Position numbers and translations under genes: made by a program | In this document: one piece after another, positions 18,536-27,235 of the stretch | How positions within the stretch are numbered: the stretch's first letter is position 1 | How the letters are laid out: the number at the start of each line of letters is the position of its first letter | The notes under the pieces: model-generated | Told to the model about the DNA's origin: nothing | Seen by the model: only the letters and a program-made list of their open reading frames with translations | The model's database searches: none | NCBI GenBank assembly: GCA_963822255.1 | Contig: CAWGGV010000008.1 | Span: 1,054,001-1,118,000 of the forward strand | Reading direction: 5' to 3' | Source: UBA7803 sp963822255 | GTDB lineage: Bacteria; Pseudomonadota; Gammaproteobacteria; Pseudomonadales; Azotimanducaceae | DNA length: 64,000 bases

Positions 18536-20188
18536 TCAGCTCGCCCTGTCCCGCAGGTCTGGCAACGTGTAGCCCTCGGCTTCCAGGTCGGCCCGCACCA
18601 CCTTCTTGTCCATCTTGCCGGTGGAGGTGAGCGGGATGCTGTCTACGAACAACACGTCGTCGGGAAGCTGCCATTTGGCGAACGTCTTCGACACGTGGGT
18701 GAGGATGTCTTCCTTGGTCACCTCGGCGCCGGGCTTGCGCACCACCAGCGCCACCGGCCGCTCGTCCCACTTGGGATGGGCCTGCGCCACCACGCAGGCC
18801 TGAGCCACGCCGTTCACCGCGACGATGTCGTTCTCGAGGTCCACCGACGAGATCCACTCGCCGCCGCTCTTCACCAGGTCTTTGGAACGGTCGCTGATGA
18901 TGAGGTACTCCTCCGGATCGATCTTGCCCACGTCGCCGGTGATGAGCCAGCCGTCGTGGAACTTCTCCGGCTGCGGGTTGTTGTAATACTCCGAGCAGAC
19001 CCAGGGACCGCGGATCAGGATCTCGCCCACCGACTCGCCGTCGTGGGGAAGCCGCTCGAAATTCGCGTCGAAGATCTCGACCTCGATGCCTGGCATGACC
19101 TGACCGGCCTTGACCACGTTGGCGAACTTCTTTTCCTCGGAGAGATTCACCTGCGATCGTTTCATCACCCGCCGCGACAAGGTTGCCAGCGGTGAGGTCT
19201 CCGTCATGCCCCAGCCCTGGATCATCTCCACGCCGAGCACGTCCCAATACCAACGGATCAGTGAGGCCGGTGGCGCCGAGCCGCCGCAGGTGACCCGCGA
19301 CAGGCTCCCCAGGTCGTAGGCGTCGGGGTCGGATTCGTAGGCGGCGCGCACGCCCTGCCAGATGGTGGGGACCGCCGCGGATACGGTGACCTCCTCGTCG
19401 GAAATCAGCCGGATGAGGCGCGCCGGGTCCATGAACCGGTGGGGCATCACCTGCTTGCAGCCGAGCATCAGACCCGACCACGGCACGCCCCAGCCCATGG
19501 CGTGGAACATGGGCACGATGCCGAGCAGACAATCGGTGGCGGACAGCCCCATGCTGTCGGTCATGCACTGGGTCAAGGTGTGCAGGTACTGGGAACGGTG
19601 CTCGTACTCCACCCCCTTCGGATGCCCGGTGGTGCCGCTGGTGTAGCAGAGACCGAGCGGCGAGGTCTCGGCGATCTGTGGCCATTGATAGCTGGTGGGC
19701 TTGCCGGCGATGAACTGCTCGTAGTCCACCGGGTTCGGCAGGTCGGTCTGCCAGTCCTCGAAGCCTTCCTCCGCCGCGACGATCACCCGCTCGACGCTGG
19801 GCATCCGGCCCTTCAGCTTCTCGAGCAGCGGCAGCGCATCGGCGTCGGCGATGATCACCTTGTCCGCAGCGTGCGCGATGATGTACTCGAGGTCGTGATC
19901 GGACAGACGAATGTTCAAGGTGTGCAGCACCGCACCCATGCCGGCAATCGCATGGTAGGCCTCCAGGTGCCGCGAGCCGTTCCACATGAAGGTGCCGACC
20001 CGGTCGCCGATAGCGACACCCGCATCGGCAAGCGCGTGGGCGAGCTGGTGGGCGCGATCGCGCGTCTCCCGGTAGCTCTGCCGGCGCACACCATCGGCGG
20101 TGGCGGTGACGATCTCCTCGCCCGGCGCCACTCTGGCACCGCGGTCGAGAATGTTCGACATCAGCAGGGGCGTGTGCTGCATTGCCAT
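18536..20188 (-). CDS. AMP-dependent acyl-CoA synthetase (AlkK-like)
   Basis: This intact 550-residue adenylating enzyme activates fatty acids to acyl-AMP and then acyl-CoA. It has the P-loop CYTSGTTGHPKGV, GWGMTETSPL, the ITGDVGKIDPE hinge region and the C-terminal catalytic Lys in STGKMDKK. Similarity of the N-terminus (LLMSNILDRGARVAPGEEIV) points to the AlkK medium-chain ligase group. The divergent thioesterases at 20254 and 20706 and the DUF2062/thioesterase genes downstream suggest a lipid-handling neighbourhood. Confidence 0.9.
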   Translation of the reverse strand: MAMQHTPLLMSNILDRGARVAPGEEIVTATADGVRRQSYRETRDRAHQLAHALADAGVAIGDRVGTFMWNGSRHLEAYHAIAGMGAVLHTLNIRLSDHDLEYIIAHAADKVIIADADALPLLEKLKGRMPSVERVIVAAEEGFEDWQTDLPNPVDYEQFIAGKPTSYQWPQIAETSPLGLCYTSGTTGHPKGVEYEHRSQYLHTLTQCMTDSMGLSATDCLLGIVPMFHAMGWGVPWSGLMLGCKQVMPHRFMDPARLIRLISDEEVTVSAAVPTIWQGVRAAYESDPDAYDLGSLSRVTCGGSAPPASLIRWYWDVLGVEMIQGWGMTETSPLATLSRRVMKRSQVNLSEEKKFANVVKAGQVMPGIEVEIFDANFERLPHDGESVGEILIRGPWVCSEYYNNPQPEKFHDGWLITGDVGKIDPEEYLIISDRSKDLVKSGGEWISSVDLENDIVAVNGVAQACVVAQAHPKWDERPVALVVRKPGAEVTKEDILTHVSKTFAKWQLPDDVLFVDSIPLTSTGKMDKKVVRADLEAEGYTLPDLRDRAS

Positions 20189-20253
20189 TTGCCGGCCCTC
20201 CCAATAGGCTCCGTGTTCCCAGTCGGCGAGTGTAACACCGAGGTTCCTGATTC

Positions 20254-20709
20254 GTGGAAGACAGCCTGGAACACCACATGTTGAACATCCCCCACGCCCG
20301 CGCCATCGGCATGGAGCTGGTGAGCCACGGCCCGCAAGGCGCGGTGGTGCGGGTGCGTTATGCCGCGCACCTGGTGGGCGACCCGGACACCGGGGTGGTG
20401 CACGGCGGCGTGCTCACCGCGCTGCTCGACAACGCCTGCGGCATGGCGGTGCGGCCGGCGGATGGCGATGACGCGCCGGTGTCCATGGCGACCCTCGATC
20501 TGCGCATCGACTACATGGCCCCGGCCGAGCCGCACCGGGACATCCTGGCCCACGCCGTGTGCTACAAGCGGACGCGGCACATCGCCTTCGTACGGGCGAC
20601 GGCTTATCAGGATTCGCTGGAGGCGCCGGTGGCGACTTGCGTGGCGAGCTTCATGCTGGGAACCAATCGCGGCCGGCAGGCCGCTCCCACAGAGGCGGGT
20701 GCCGCGTGA
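20254..20709 (+). CDS. PaaI-family thioesterase A
   Basis: This 151-residue hotdog protein shows TGVVHGGVLTALLDNACGMA, including the HGG motif, and LDLRIDYMAPAE. The GTG start at 20254 lies 65 bases from the divergent ligase start. The last residues (NRGRQAAPTEAG) are encoded by a REP palindrome, so the natural C-terminus was probably shorter before REP insertion. It is coupled to thioesterase B by a GTGA overlap. Confidence 0.85.
   Translation: MEDSLEHHMLNIPHARAIGMELVSHGPQGAVVRVRYAAHLVGDPDTGVVHGGVLTALLDNACGMAVRPADGDDAPVSMATLDLRIDYMAPAEPHRDILAHAVCYKRTRHIAFVRATAYQDSLEAPVATCVASFMLGTNRGRQAAPTEAGAA
20665..20691. repeat. REP palindrome, copy 2 (inside 3' end of thioesterase gene)
   Basis: AATCGCGGCC, GGCA and GGCCGCTCCCACA: a perfect 6-bp GCGGCC/GGCCGC stem (20669-20684) with the Pseudomonas-type REP flank GCTCCCACA. 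It is nearly identical to copy 3 at 26447, differing only in the loop (GGCA versus GGGA). Confidence 0.8.
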
Positions 20710-21152
20710 AGCTGTTGTCGGAGCTCAGGGCGCAGGGGCGCGGGCGGGACATGGCCGCGGTGGTGGCGCACATCCCGTACGCGCGGTTCCTCGGCATTCA
20801 GGTGGATCTGAAAGGCAGCGAGCTCACCACGATCATGCCGTTCAAGGAGGAGCTGATCGGCAACGTCAACCTCCCGGCGCTGCACGGCGGCGTCATCGGG
20901 GCGTTTCTGGAACTGACCGCCGTCGTCCAGCTGCTGTACGACACGTCCTGCGAGCGGCTGCCGAAGACCATCGACGTGTCCGTGGACTATCTGCGCTCCG
21001 GTCGTGCCCAGGCCACCTACGGCCGCGCCATCGTCACCCGCCACGGCCGGCGGGTGGCCAACGTGCGCTCGGAGATCTGGCAGGAGGAGCGTTCGAAGCC
21101 CATCGGCGTGAGCCACGGGCACTACTTGCTGGCGCCGCTGACCGCGGAGTGA
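20706..21152 (+). CDS. PaaI-family thioesterase B
   Basis: This 148-residue hotdog protein has LPALHGGVIGAFLELTAV and IDVSVDYLRSG, the family motifs. The GTG start overlaps the stop of thioesterase A. Tandem related thioesterase genes of this kind commonly arise by duplication and may form heteromers. The 3' end overlaps the convergent glpD gene by 31 bases. Confidence 0.85.
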   Translation: MKLLSELRAQGRGRDMAAVVAHIPYARFLGIQVDLKGSELTTIMPFKEELIGNVNLPALHGGVIGAFLELTAVVQLLYDTSCERLPKTIDVSVDYLRSGRAQATYGRAIVTRHGRRVANVRSEIWQEERSKPIGVSHGHYLLAPLTAE

Positions 21153-22746
21153 CGAAAGCCCAGCTCGGCGGCGAGCCGCCGGCGCACTGCGGCGGCCTGG
21201 TCGTCGGCCTCCGCGTCGCTCCAGCCCAGCAGCGCAGCCATGCGCCGTCTTGCCCCCGCCACCACCGCATCCACCTCCTGCGGCAGGAACCAGGCAGCGC
21301 GCAGGCGGCGGTACACCACGTCCTCGAGGGTGCGGGCGCCTTCCACCTGCACCGCCCAGTCCACCTCTTCAGCGAATACCGACGGCGACAGGCGCACCGG
21401 ATCGTCGCCCAGCACGTCCGGTGCCTCGCTGCCGTAGCAACGCACCAGCCGCGCCGCCACCGGCGGATCGAGCCGGTGGTTCTGCGCGAGCTGGCCGACG
21501 AACGCCTGCACGTCGGCAAGGTCACCGCCGGGCAGCGGCGCCAGCGGCCGGGGCATGGCGACTCCCGGCCGAGCACGTCTGCCACTGCAGCCATGGTCTC
21601 CTCGGCCATCTTGCGGAACCCCGTGAGCTTGCCGCCGGCCACCGTCACCAGCGCGCCGTCACGCCAGATCTCATCGCGGCGCGACATCTCCTTGGGTGCT
21701 TTGCCCGGCTGGTTGATCAGCGGCCGCAGCCCGGCCCAGGTCGCCAGCACGTCGTCCCGGGTGAGAGGCGCGATGCAGAAGCTCGCGTTCACGGTGGCGG
21801 TCAGGTAGTCGACCTCCGCGGCGGTCACCTCCGGCCAGTGCTCGGCGGACCCGCTGTGGGTGGTGTCGGTGGTGCCGACGTAGGTGATCGGGCCGCGGCC
21901 GATCGCGAACACCGGGCGGCCGTCGGCGGCCGTCATCATCACCATGTGCCGAACCGGCAGGCGCGTAGCCGGTACCACGATGTGGATGCCCTTCGACAGG
22001 TGAAGGCGCGGGCGCGGCGGCTGCCTCGGCCGCTGGCAGCAAGTGTTTCCACCCAGGGGCCGGCGGCATTGACCACGCAGGCGCAGCGCACTTCGCACGG
22101 CCTCGCCGCTGCGTTGGTCCAGCACGTCTACCATGCAGCCGTCGGCGGATTGGCGCACGCCGCGCACCGCGGCGTAGTTGCACAGCTCCGCGCCGTCGAC
22201 GGCGGCGGCGCGCAGGGTGGCGAGGACCAGCCGGGCATCGTCGGTGAGATACTCCCGGTACACGCACGCTCGCGGCAATCGAGACCGGTTCAACAGCGGC
22301 TCCGCGCGGGCCAGCTCGGCGCCGTCCCAGTTGCGGTGCCGCTCGCCGCGCGGCACCGCGCCGAGCCGCTCGTAGAGACCGATGCCCACCCGCAGCTTGG
22401 CCTGCTCGAGGACCGAGCGTGCCGGCACCAGCATCCAGCGCGGCTCGGTGAGGTGGGGCGCCATGGTGAGCAGGCTTCGGCGTTCCAGGGCGCCCTCACG
22501 GACCAGCGCGAAGTCCCCCATGGCCAGATACCTGAGCCCCCCGTGAATCAGCTTGGTGGAGCGGCTGGAGGTGCCCGAGGCGAAGTCGTCGGCCTCGAGC
22601 AGCAGGGTGCGCAGGCCGCAGGCCGCGGCGTGGCGGGCCACTCCGGCGCCGGTGATGCCGCCGCCAATGACCACCAGATCGAACCGCTCCGCCGCGAGCT
22701 CAGCGGCGCGCAGGCGAGCCAGGCGCGGAACCAGCCGATCACTCAA
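21122..22746 (-). CDS. glpD: Aerobic glycerol-3-phosphate dehydrogenase (three frameshifts)
   Basis: This FAD enzyme of about 540 residues oxidises glycerol-3-phosphate to dihydroxyacetone phosphate and feeds electrons to quinone. It has VVIGGGITGAGVA at the N-terminus, SSRSTKLIHGGLRYL, LHLSKGIHIVVP, GTTDT and VAGGKLTGFRKMAE. The central VVNAAGPWVETLA segment (around 22085-22020) is in another frame, and the C-terminal helical domain joins near 21560. All three changes look like single-base errors. The start overlaps the end of the DUF3187 gene by 8 bases, so the two are cotranscribed. Confidence 0.88.
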
Positions 22747-23753
22747 ACCGCACCCCCAGCGACAACAGGAACGTCACGTCCGGCGCCCGGTCGGTGCTGA
22801 GGTCTTCCACCACGCCGAGGTCGAGCACCGTAGTGCGCGACAGCGCGAGCGTGCCGCCGAGGGTGCCGAGAAGCGCCGCCCGCCCGAGCGGCGCGAGGCC
22901 AGTGTCGAAGACGTCACTGTTGCCATCGAGCTGAGCGCGCAGGATCACCCGGCGGCCGAAGGGACGATGCAGGCCCAGATGGCCGCTGAACACGGCCGCC
23001 GCTGGCGGTCGGGCATCAGGTCCCCCTCCCCGGCCGCGGTCACGCCCGCCATCAGGGTCAAGGTGGTGTTGACAGCGCGGAGCCAGCGGGCGTCCACCAG
23101 CTCCAGCCAGGCAGCCACGTCGGTGGCGCCAGAGCCGGACAAATCCTTCACCCGGCCGGTGGGAAGCTCCACCATGGTGCGCAGCACGATCTGGCGCCCC
23201 GGAGACTCGAACAGCCCGTAGCCGAGCCAGGCCCGCACATCGCCCGGATGCGTACTGTCTTCCGTGAGGTTCACCACCTCGCCGCCGCCGTCGCTGATGC
23301 GGTAACGAGGCGGTTGCGCGGCACCTCGTTGCGGCCGCCCTCAGGAAAGCCGAACAGATCGTGGAAGCCTTCGATGAAAGCATCGGTGAAGCCGCCGTCC
23401 TGACGCACCAGGGGCACCTCGACCCCCCACTCCCAGCGCGCGCCGAGGTGTCTGCCGCAGCGCAGGGCTCAGCACCGTGGTAGAGCCGTCGAACAGCGCC
23501 GACTCGCCGTTGTCGGAGCCTGCGGTAAAGTTGTTGCTGTGCTCGACGCTGAGCGACAAGGTGGTCGTCCCGGCAGGGTTCATCGGGCCGACGGTGCGCG
23601 GCAGACCGTACAGCCAGGTGGCGGGGGAGAGGTTGCGCACCGGCAACGGCTTACCGGCGTTCCAGAGCACCTCGACGCCGCCAGGGCGAGCGCGCTGGCA
23701 GGCGACGAGCAAACGAGGGCGACGACGCCGGCGGCGCAGACAGTGCGGAACAT
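22739..23753 (-). CDS. DUF3187 family protein (several frameshifts)
   Basis: Pieces in different minus frames reconstruct one exported protein of about 335 residues: a signal peptide (MFRTVCAAGVVALVCSSPASA), then PLPVRNLSPATWLYGLPR, EVVNLTEDSTHPGDVRAWLGYGLF and a C-terminus LLSLGVRFE. The order and motifs fit DUF3187, a family of probable outer-membrane barrels of unknown function. At least three frame changes (about 23700, 23450, 23330 and 22990) are needed. Either this is the worst-sequenced gene of the window or a true pseudogene. Confidence 0.65.
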
Positions 23754-23808
23754 GGGGCGTGATTTCTCGAGACGCAAACCCCGCATTCTACTCTGAAAGG
23801 GCGCGGTG

Positions 23809-24990
23809 CTACCGGGACTGCACCACAACGCCGGCGGCCACCAGGGGGTCCGGGTCGAAGCCGAGCTCGCTGAGAATCTCGCCCGTGTGCTCGCCGAGCA
23901 CGGGCGCCGGGCGGCTGATGACGGCCGGAGTGCGATCGAAGCGTGCCGCGGGACGCGGCTGTCGTATCCGTCCCGCCACCGGGTGATCGTATTCCTCCAC
24001 GGTGCCGTTGATCTTCACCTGCTCCTGCTCGAACACCTGGTGGCGCTCGAGCACCGGCGCGCACGGCACGCCCTCCCGGTCCAGGCGCGTGAGCCATTCG
24101 GCAGAGGAACGCGTGGCCAGCACGTCGGCCATCAGCTCGAGGCGCTCCCGGACGTTCGCCACCCGGCCTGCGGGGGTGGCGAACCGGGGGTCGGCAAGCC
24201 ACCCCTCGCGGTCGAGGGCGCGGCACATGCCCTGCCACTCTGCGTCCGAGACGGCACCCGTGGTGATGTAGCCGTCGGTGGTCCGGAAAACCAGATCCTG
24301 CGCGAGCTGAGCCCGCGAGCCCGCCACTTCCCGGCCGACGAACGTGTAGCCGCTCATGCCTTCCGGCCAGAGGTAGGCCACCATGGTGTCAAGCATGGCG
24401 AGCCTGACGTGCTGGCCGACGCCCGTGCGCTCCCGCGCGAACAACGCGGCGGTGATGGCCTGAGCCGCCGCCAGCGCGGTGGTCTTGTCGGGAACGATGG
24501 TGCGCACCATGTGCGGGCGCCCGGTCTCGCCGTCCCTCTGGATGGCGGCCAGTCCGGATAGGGCCTGGATCACCGGATCGTAGACCCGCTTGTGAGCGTA
24601 CGGGCCGGTCTCGCCGAAGCCGCTGATGGAAACGTAGACGATGTCACCGCGGATGCGCCGCACGGCGTCTTCGCCGAGGCCCATGCGCTCGATGGCGCCG
24701 GGGCGGAAGTTCTGCACGAACACGTCGGCGGTGGCCACCAGCTTGCCGACGACCTCCATGCCCGCGGCGGTCTTGAGATCCACGGACAGGCTGCGCTTGC
24801 TGCGGTTGGCGGACACGAATGTCGCCGTCAGACCCTGCTCGCTGGGGCCGAGGTGCCTCACCAGATCGCCCGTCGGCGGCTCGACCTTGATGACGTCGGC
24901 ACCCTGGTCCGCGAGCATCATGGTGGCCACGGGGCCGGAGATCATGCTCGTGAGATCCACCACCCGGACACCGGTCAACGGACCCGCCAT
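23809..24990 (-). CDS. CaiB/BaiF (class III) CoA-transferase
   Basis: This 393-residue intact protein moves CoA between carboxylic acids. It shows the N-terminal GVRVVDLTSMISGP, IKVEPPTGD, NFRPGAIERMG and the probable catalytic Asp in RLAMLDTMVAYLW. The C-terminal part ends with LGEHTGEILSELGFD, typical of the family. Monocistronic; the true donor/acceptor pair cannot be predicted. Confidence 0.9.
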   Translation of the reverse strand: MAGPLTGVRVVDLTSMISGPVATMMLADQGADVIKVEPPTGDLVRHLGPSEQGLTATFVSANRSKRSLSVDLKTAAGMEVVGKLVATADVFVQNFRPGAIERMGLGEDAVRRIRGDIVYVSISGFGETGPYAHKRVYDPVIQALSGLAAIQRDGETGRPHMVRTIVPDKTTALAAAQAITAALFARERTGVGQHVRLAMLDTMVAYLWPEGMSGYTFVGREVAGSRAQLAQDLVFRTTDGYITTGAVSDAEWQGMCRALDREGWLADPRFATPAGRVANVRERLELMADVLATRSSAEWLTRLDREGVPCAPVLERHQVFEQEQVKINGTVEEYDHPVAGRIRQPRPAARFDRTPAVISRPAPVLGEHTGEILSELGFDPDPLVAAGVVVQSR

Positions 24991-25092
24991 GTTGCTCTCC
25001 AGCCATTCTCCAAGGACGCCCTTTTAACCCGCGCGCAGCGCCCCGGCAAGCGCACCAACTGTTGGTGAGAACCGCCACCCGATCGTCCGCAC

Positions 25093-25108
25093 AGTGTCCG
25101 CGGACACT
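25093..25108. promoter_or_regulatory. Perfect 16-bp palindrome, candidate operator
   Basis: AGTGTCCGCGGACACT is its own reverse complement. It sits in the 235-bp gap between the divergent CaiB-type gene and the small membrane peptide/PspC genes. No other palindrome of this length and perfection was noticed in the gap. A dimeric repressor or activator site is the simplest reading. Confidence 0.45.
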
Positions 25109-25162
25109 TCGTCCCGAAATGTAAACGTATACAAAACAATCAGTTAAAACCCATACCTCGAC

Positions 25163-25177
25163 TGGCACGTTTCATGA
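25163..25177 (+). promoter_or_regulatory. Possible sigma-54-like element (weak)
   Basis: TGGCACG matches the -24 box exactly, but the -12 box reads ATGA instead of TTGC. Considered because phage-shock-type genes are often sigma-54 dependent; the mismatch makes this doubtful. Confidence 0.2.
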
Positions 25178-25225
25178 ATAACGGGTGTCGTCACAATCGC
25201 AACGCCGCATCCGGAAACAACAGCC

Positions 25226-25333
25226 ATGAACGAAGCGTTCCGTCTCTCACGCATCCGGGCCCCCCGAGGGACTCTTGCCGCCCTGGCGCTGTTGGCATTC
25301 GTCTTCATCGCCTTCGGGCTGCTGGTGTCCTGA
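25226..25333 (+). CDS. 35-residue single-pass membrane peptide
   Basis: This short ORF reads MNEAFRLSRIRAPRG, then one hydrophobic segment (TLAALALLAFVFIAFGLLVS). It has a basic N-terminus and ends in the membrane segment, as expected for a small inner-membrane peptide oriented N-in. It precedes the PspC-like gene by 30 bases on the same strand. The Shine-Dalgarno is weak (GGAA). No family match is known to me; it may be a regulator or partner of PspC. Confidence 0.5.
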   Translation: MNEAFRLSRIRAPRGTLAALALLAFVFIAFGLLVS

Positions 25334-25363
25334 ACTCGCACTGAACGGCTCGCACTGAACGAA

Positions 25364-25585
25364 ATGAACGACATGCACGAACGATCGGCTTTCGAGCGCC
25401 TCCGCAGGCGCTTCCACCTCGACCGCAAGAACGGCTGGATCGCGGGCGTGTGCGCCGGCGCCGCCGAGACGCTGCGCACCGATCCAGCCTTCCTGCGGGT
25501 GGGGTTCGTTGTGGCAGCGCTGTTTCTGACGAAGCTGACCATCGCCGTCTATCTGATTGCCTGGATCCTGCTGGACGAGCGCTGA
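25364..25585 (+). CDS. PspC-domain membrane protein
   Basis: This 73-residue protein shows the PspC domain: RKNGWIAGVCAGAAETLRTDP, then FLRVGFVVAALF and a second hydrophobic stretch ending AWILLDER. PspC proteins sense envelope stress or activate the phage-shock response. No pspA, pspB or pspF is visible nearby, so it may be an orphan. The gene converges with the DUF6279 lipoprotein gene. Confidence 0.85.
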   Translation: MNDMHERSAFERLRRRFHLDRKNGWIAGVCAGAAETLRTDPAFLRVGFVVAALFLTKLTIAVYLIAWILLDER

Positions 25586-25596
25586 CCGGTCGCGCC

Positions 25597-26442
25597 TTAC
25601 GGTGGCGCTTCCGAGAGCTCGCGGAGGTCCTCGGCGACGTCGATGAGGCGATCGCTGAAGCGCTGCTGCTGGCGGTCGCTCAAGCTGTTGACGAGCCACA
25701 CGCTGACCTCCAGGGCCAGCGCTTCGTTGTCTGCTTCCACCGCCGTGAGCTCGGCTCCGTAGTAGCGTTCCCGCTGATCGACGAGCTGGCGCAGTCCGCG
25801 CTGCAGGCGCACTGCGTCACCGCGTTCGGCCAGCAGCGCGAGGAAGTCCGCCTGCCAGCGCTGCCGGTAAGCGGCCCACAGCTCGAGCTCCGGCCGGTAC
25901 CGGGCCGCCTGACCGTCCAGGTACGCGCGCTGGACCGGATCGAGCCGCCCCGATAGCCGGCTGAACCGGTCCGCGAACCCGTCCGCCCAGTTCGCCTGGG
26001 CCGCCTCCAGGGGCACCCCCGTCTCCGGCTCGGCCACCTCCCGATTACTGCGCTCCAGCGCCTTCGCCAGATCGCTCACCTGCTCGTCGGACAAGGTCGA
26101 CAAGAGCTCGGCCGCCGCCGGCAGCGCCCGGGCCTCGATGCTGCCGCCCCACGCCATGAACTGGTCGATGACGCTGCGCAGCTCCGCCTGGGTGGTGCCA
26201 TCGTCCAGCCGCGCCGGCAACGTCTCGAGGAACGCCGCGTAGCGAGGTAGCTCGTCGCGGCGATGCCAGCGCCACAGCGCGTCGAAGCGTGCGTCGAAGA
26301 GCTCGCGCTGCGCCGGGTTCAGCTCGATGTAGTCACTGAGCGACCAGCGGGCGAGCCGGTCCAGGTGGTTGTATGCCAGCTGCACCGTGCAGCCGGCGAG
26401 GCAGGTGAGGATCAGCAGGGGGCAGATGCGCCAGGGGGTCAT
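25597..26442 (-). CDS. DUF6279 family lipoprotein
   Basis: This 281-residue helical lipoprotein has the lipobox LTCLAGC. It continues with QLAYNHLDRLARWSLSDYIELNPAQ, a pattern of DUF6279 proteins (function unknown, periplasmic, membrane-anchored). Many Arg- and Gln-rich amphipathic helices follow. The ATG at 26442 overlaps the amidotransferase stop (ATGA), and a REP palindrome lies immediately upstream in the end of that gene. Confidence 0.8.
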   Translation of the reverse strand: MTPWRICPLLILTCLAGCTVQLAYNHLDRLARWSLSDYIELNPAQRELFDARFDALWRWHRRDELPRYAAFLETLPARLDDGTTQAELRSVIDQFMAWGGSIEARALPAAAELLSTLSDEQVSDLAKALERSNREVAEPETGVPLEAAQANWADGFADRFSRLSGRLDPVQRAYLDGQAARYRPELELWAAYRQRWQADFLALLAERGDAVRLQRGLRQLVDQRERYYGAELTAVEADNEALALEVSVWLVNSLSDRQQQRFSDRLIDVAEDLRELSEAPP

Positions 26443-27209
26443 GAGGAATCGCGGCCGGGAGGCCGCTCCCACAGCGCCCGCAGTGCCGGCGGCTCCTGCA
26501 TGGCAAGAAAATGCAGGATCCAGCGGGCCGCCAGCGACGCGTCGGTGGCGCAATCGAGCGACGCCATGGCCTCCCGGTACTTGGTCTCGCCGATGGCTTG
26601 CCGGCGTGTCGCCATCAGATCGGCGACATATCCGGCGGTGAACTCCGGGTGACCCTGGAACGTCAGCGCATCCCCCAGCTCGAATCCGGCGCTCGGGCAG
26701 TGCTCGGACACGGCGAACGGCCGCGCTCCCGGCGGCAGGGCCGTCACCTGATCCTGATGACTGACCAGCAGGCGGAACTGCTGGGTCGGCGGGTCCATCC
26801 ATGGCTCCTGCCGGATCACGTCCGCCCGATGCACCCCCACGCACCAGCCGTCGGCTGCGGCCCGGGTCTCGCCGCCGAAGAAGTGGGCGATGAGCTGATG
26901 GCCGAAGCAGATGCCCACCACCCGTCGGCGGCCGGCGAGCGCGTCGGCCACGAATTCCGCCAGACGCGGAATCCACGGCAGGTCGTCGTACACGCTGTGG
27001 CGGCTGCCGGTGATCAGGTAGGCGTCGCAGTCGCCGACCGCTGGAAAGGCGCCATGGCAGGCGTCGATAGTGAAAAAGTCGGGCGCAGGCTCGCCGGCCG
27101 GCAGTGCCGCGGGATCGGACAACAAGTCGCCGAACATGTCCGGATAGTCGCCGTGACGCCGCACCAGCGCCGGGCTCACGGAGTCTGCCTGCAGGATGCC
27201 GATGCGCAT
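26439..27209 (-). CDS. Type 1 glutamine amidotransferase
   Basis: This 256-residue GATase1-fold protein has the nucleophile elbow GICFGHQ and the His/Glu pair in FQGHPEF, so the catalytic triad appears complete. It has no fused synthetase domain. The gene follows a glutamine-synthetase-like gene by 26 bases, a pairing seen in gamma-glutamylpolyamine (Puu-type) pathways where a PuuD-like hydrolase removes the glutamyl group. The C-terminal WERPPGRDSS is encoded by REP copy 3. Confidence 0.83.
   Translation of the reverse strand: MRIGILQADSVSPALVRRHGDYPDMFGDLLSDPAALPAGEPAPDFFTIDACHGAFPAVGDCDAYLITGSRHSVYDDLPWIPRLAEFVADALAGRRRVVGICFGHQLIAHFFGGETRAAADGWCVGVHRADVIRQEPWMDPPTQQFRLLVSHQDQVTALPPGARPFAVSEHCPSAGFELGDALTFQGHPEFTAGYVADLMATRRQAIGETKYREAMASLDCATDASLAARWILHFLAMQEPPALRALWERPPGRDSS
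26447..26473. repeat. REP palindrome, copy 3 (inside 3' end of amidotransferase gene)
   Basis: AATCGCGGCC, GGGA and GGCCGCTCCCACA, with a perfect 6-bp stem at 26451-26466. It is the same element as copy 2 and lies 5 bases from the ATG of the DUF6279 gene on the minus strand, where a hairpin could affect coupling. Confidence 0.8.
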
Positions 27210-27235
27210 GATGATCTCAGCTACGCCGCACCAGC

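Noticed and set aside
17136..18572. Long plus-strand open frame of 478 codons
   Set aside because: It is antisense to the thioesterase and DUF2062 genes and has His/Gln/Arg-rich shadow composition.
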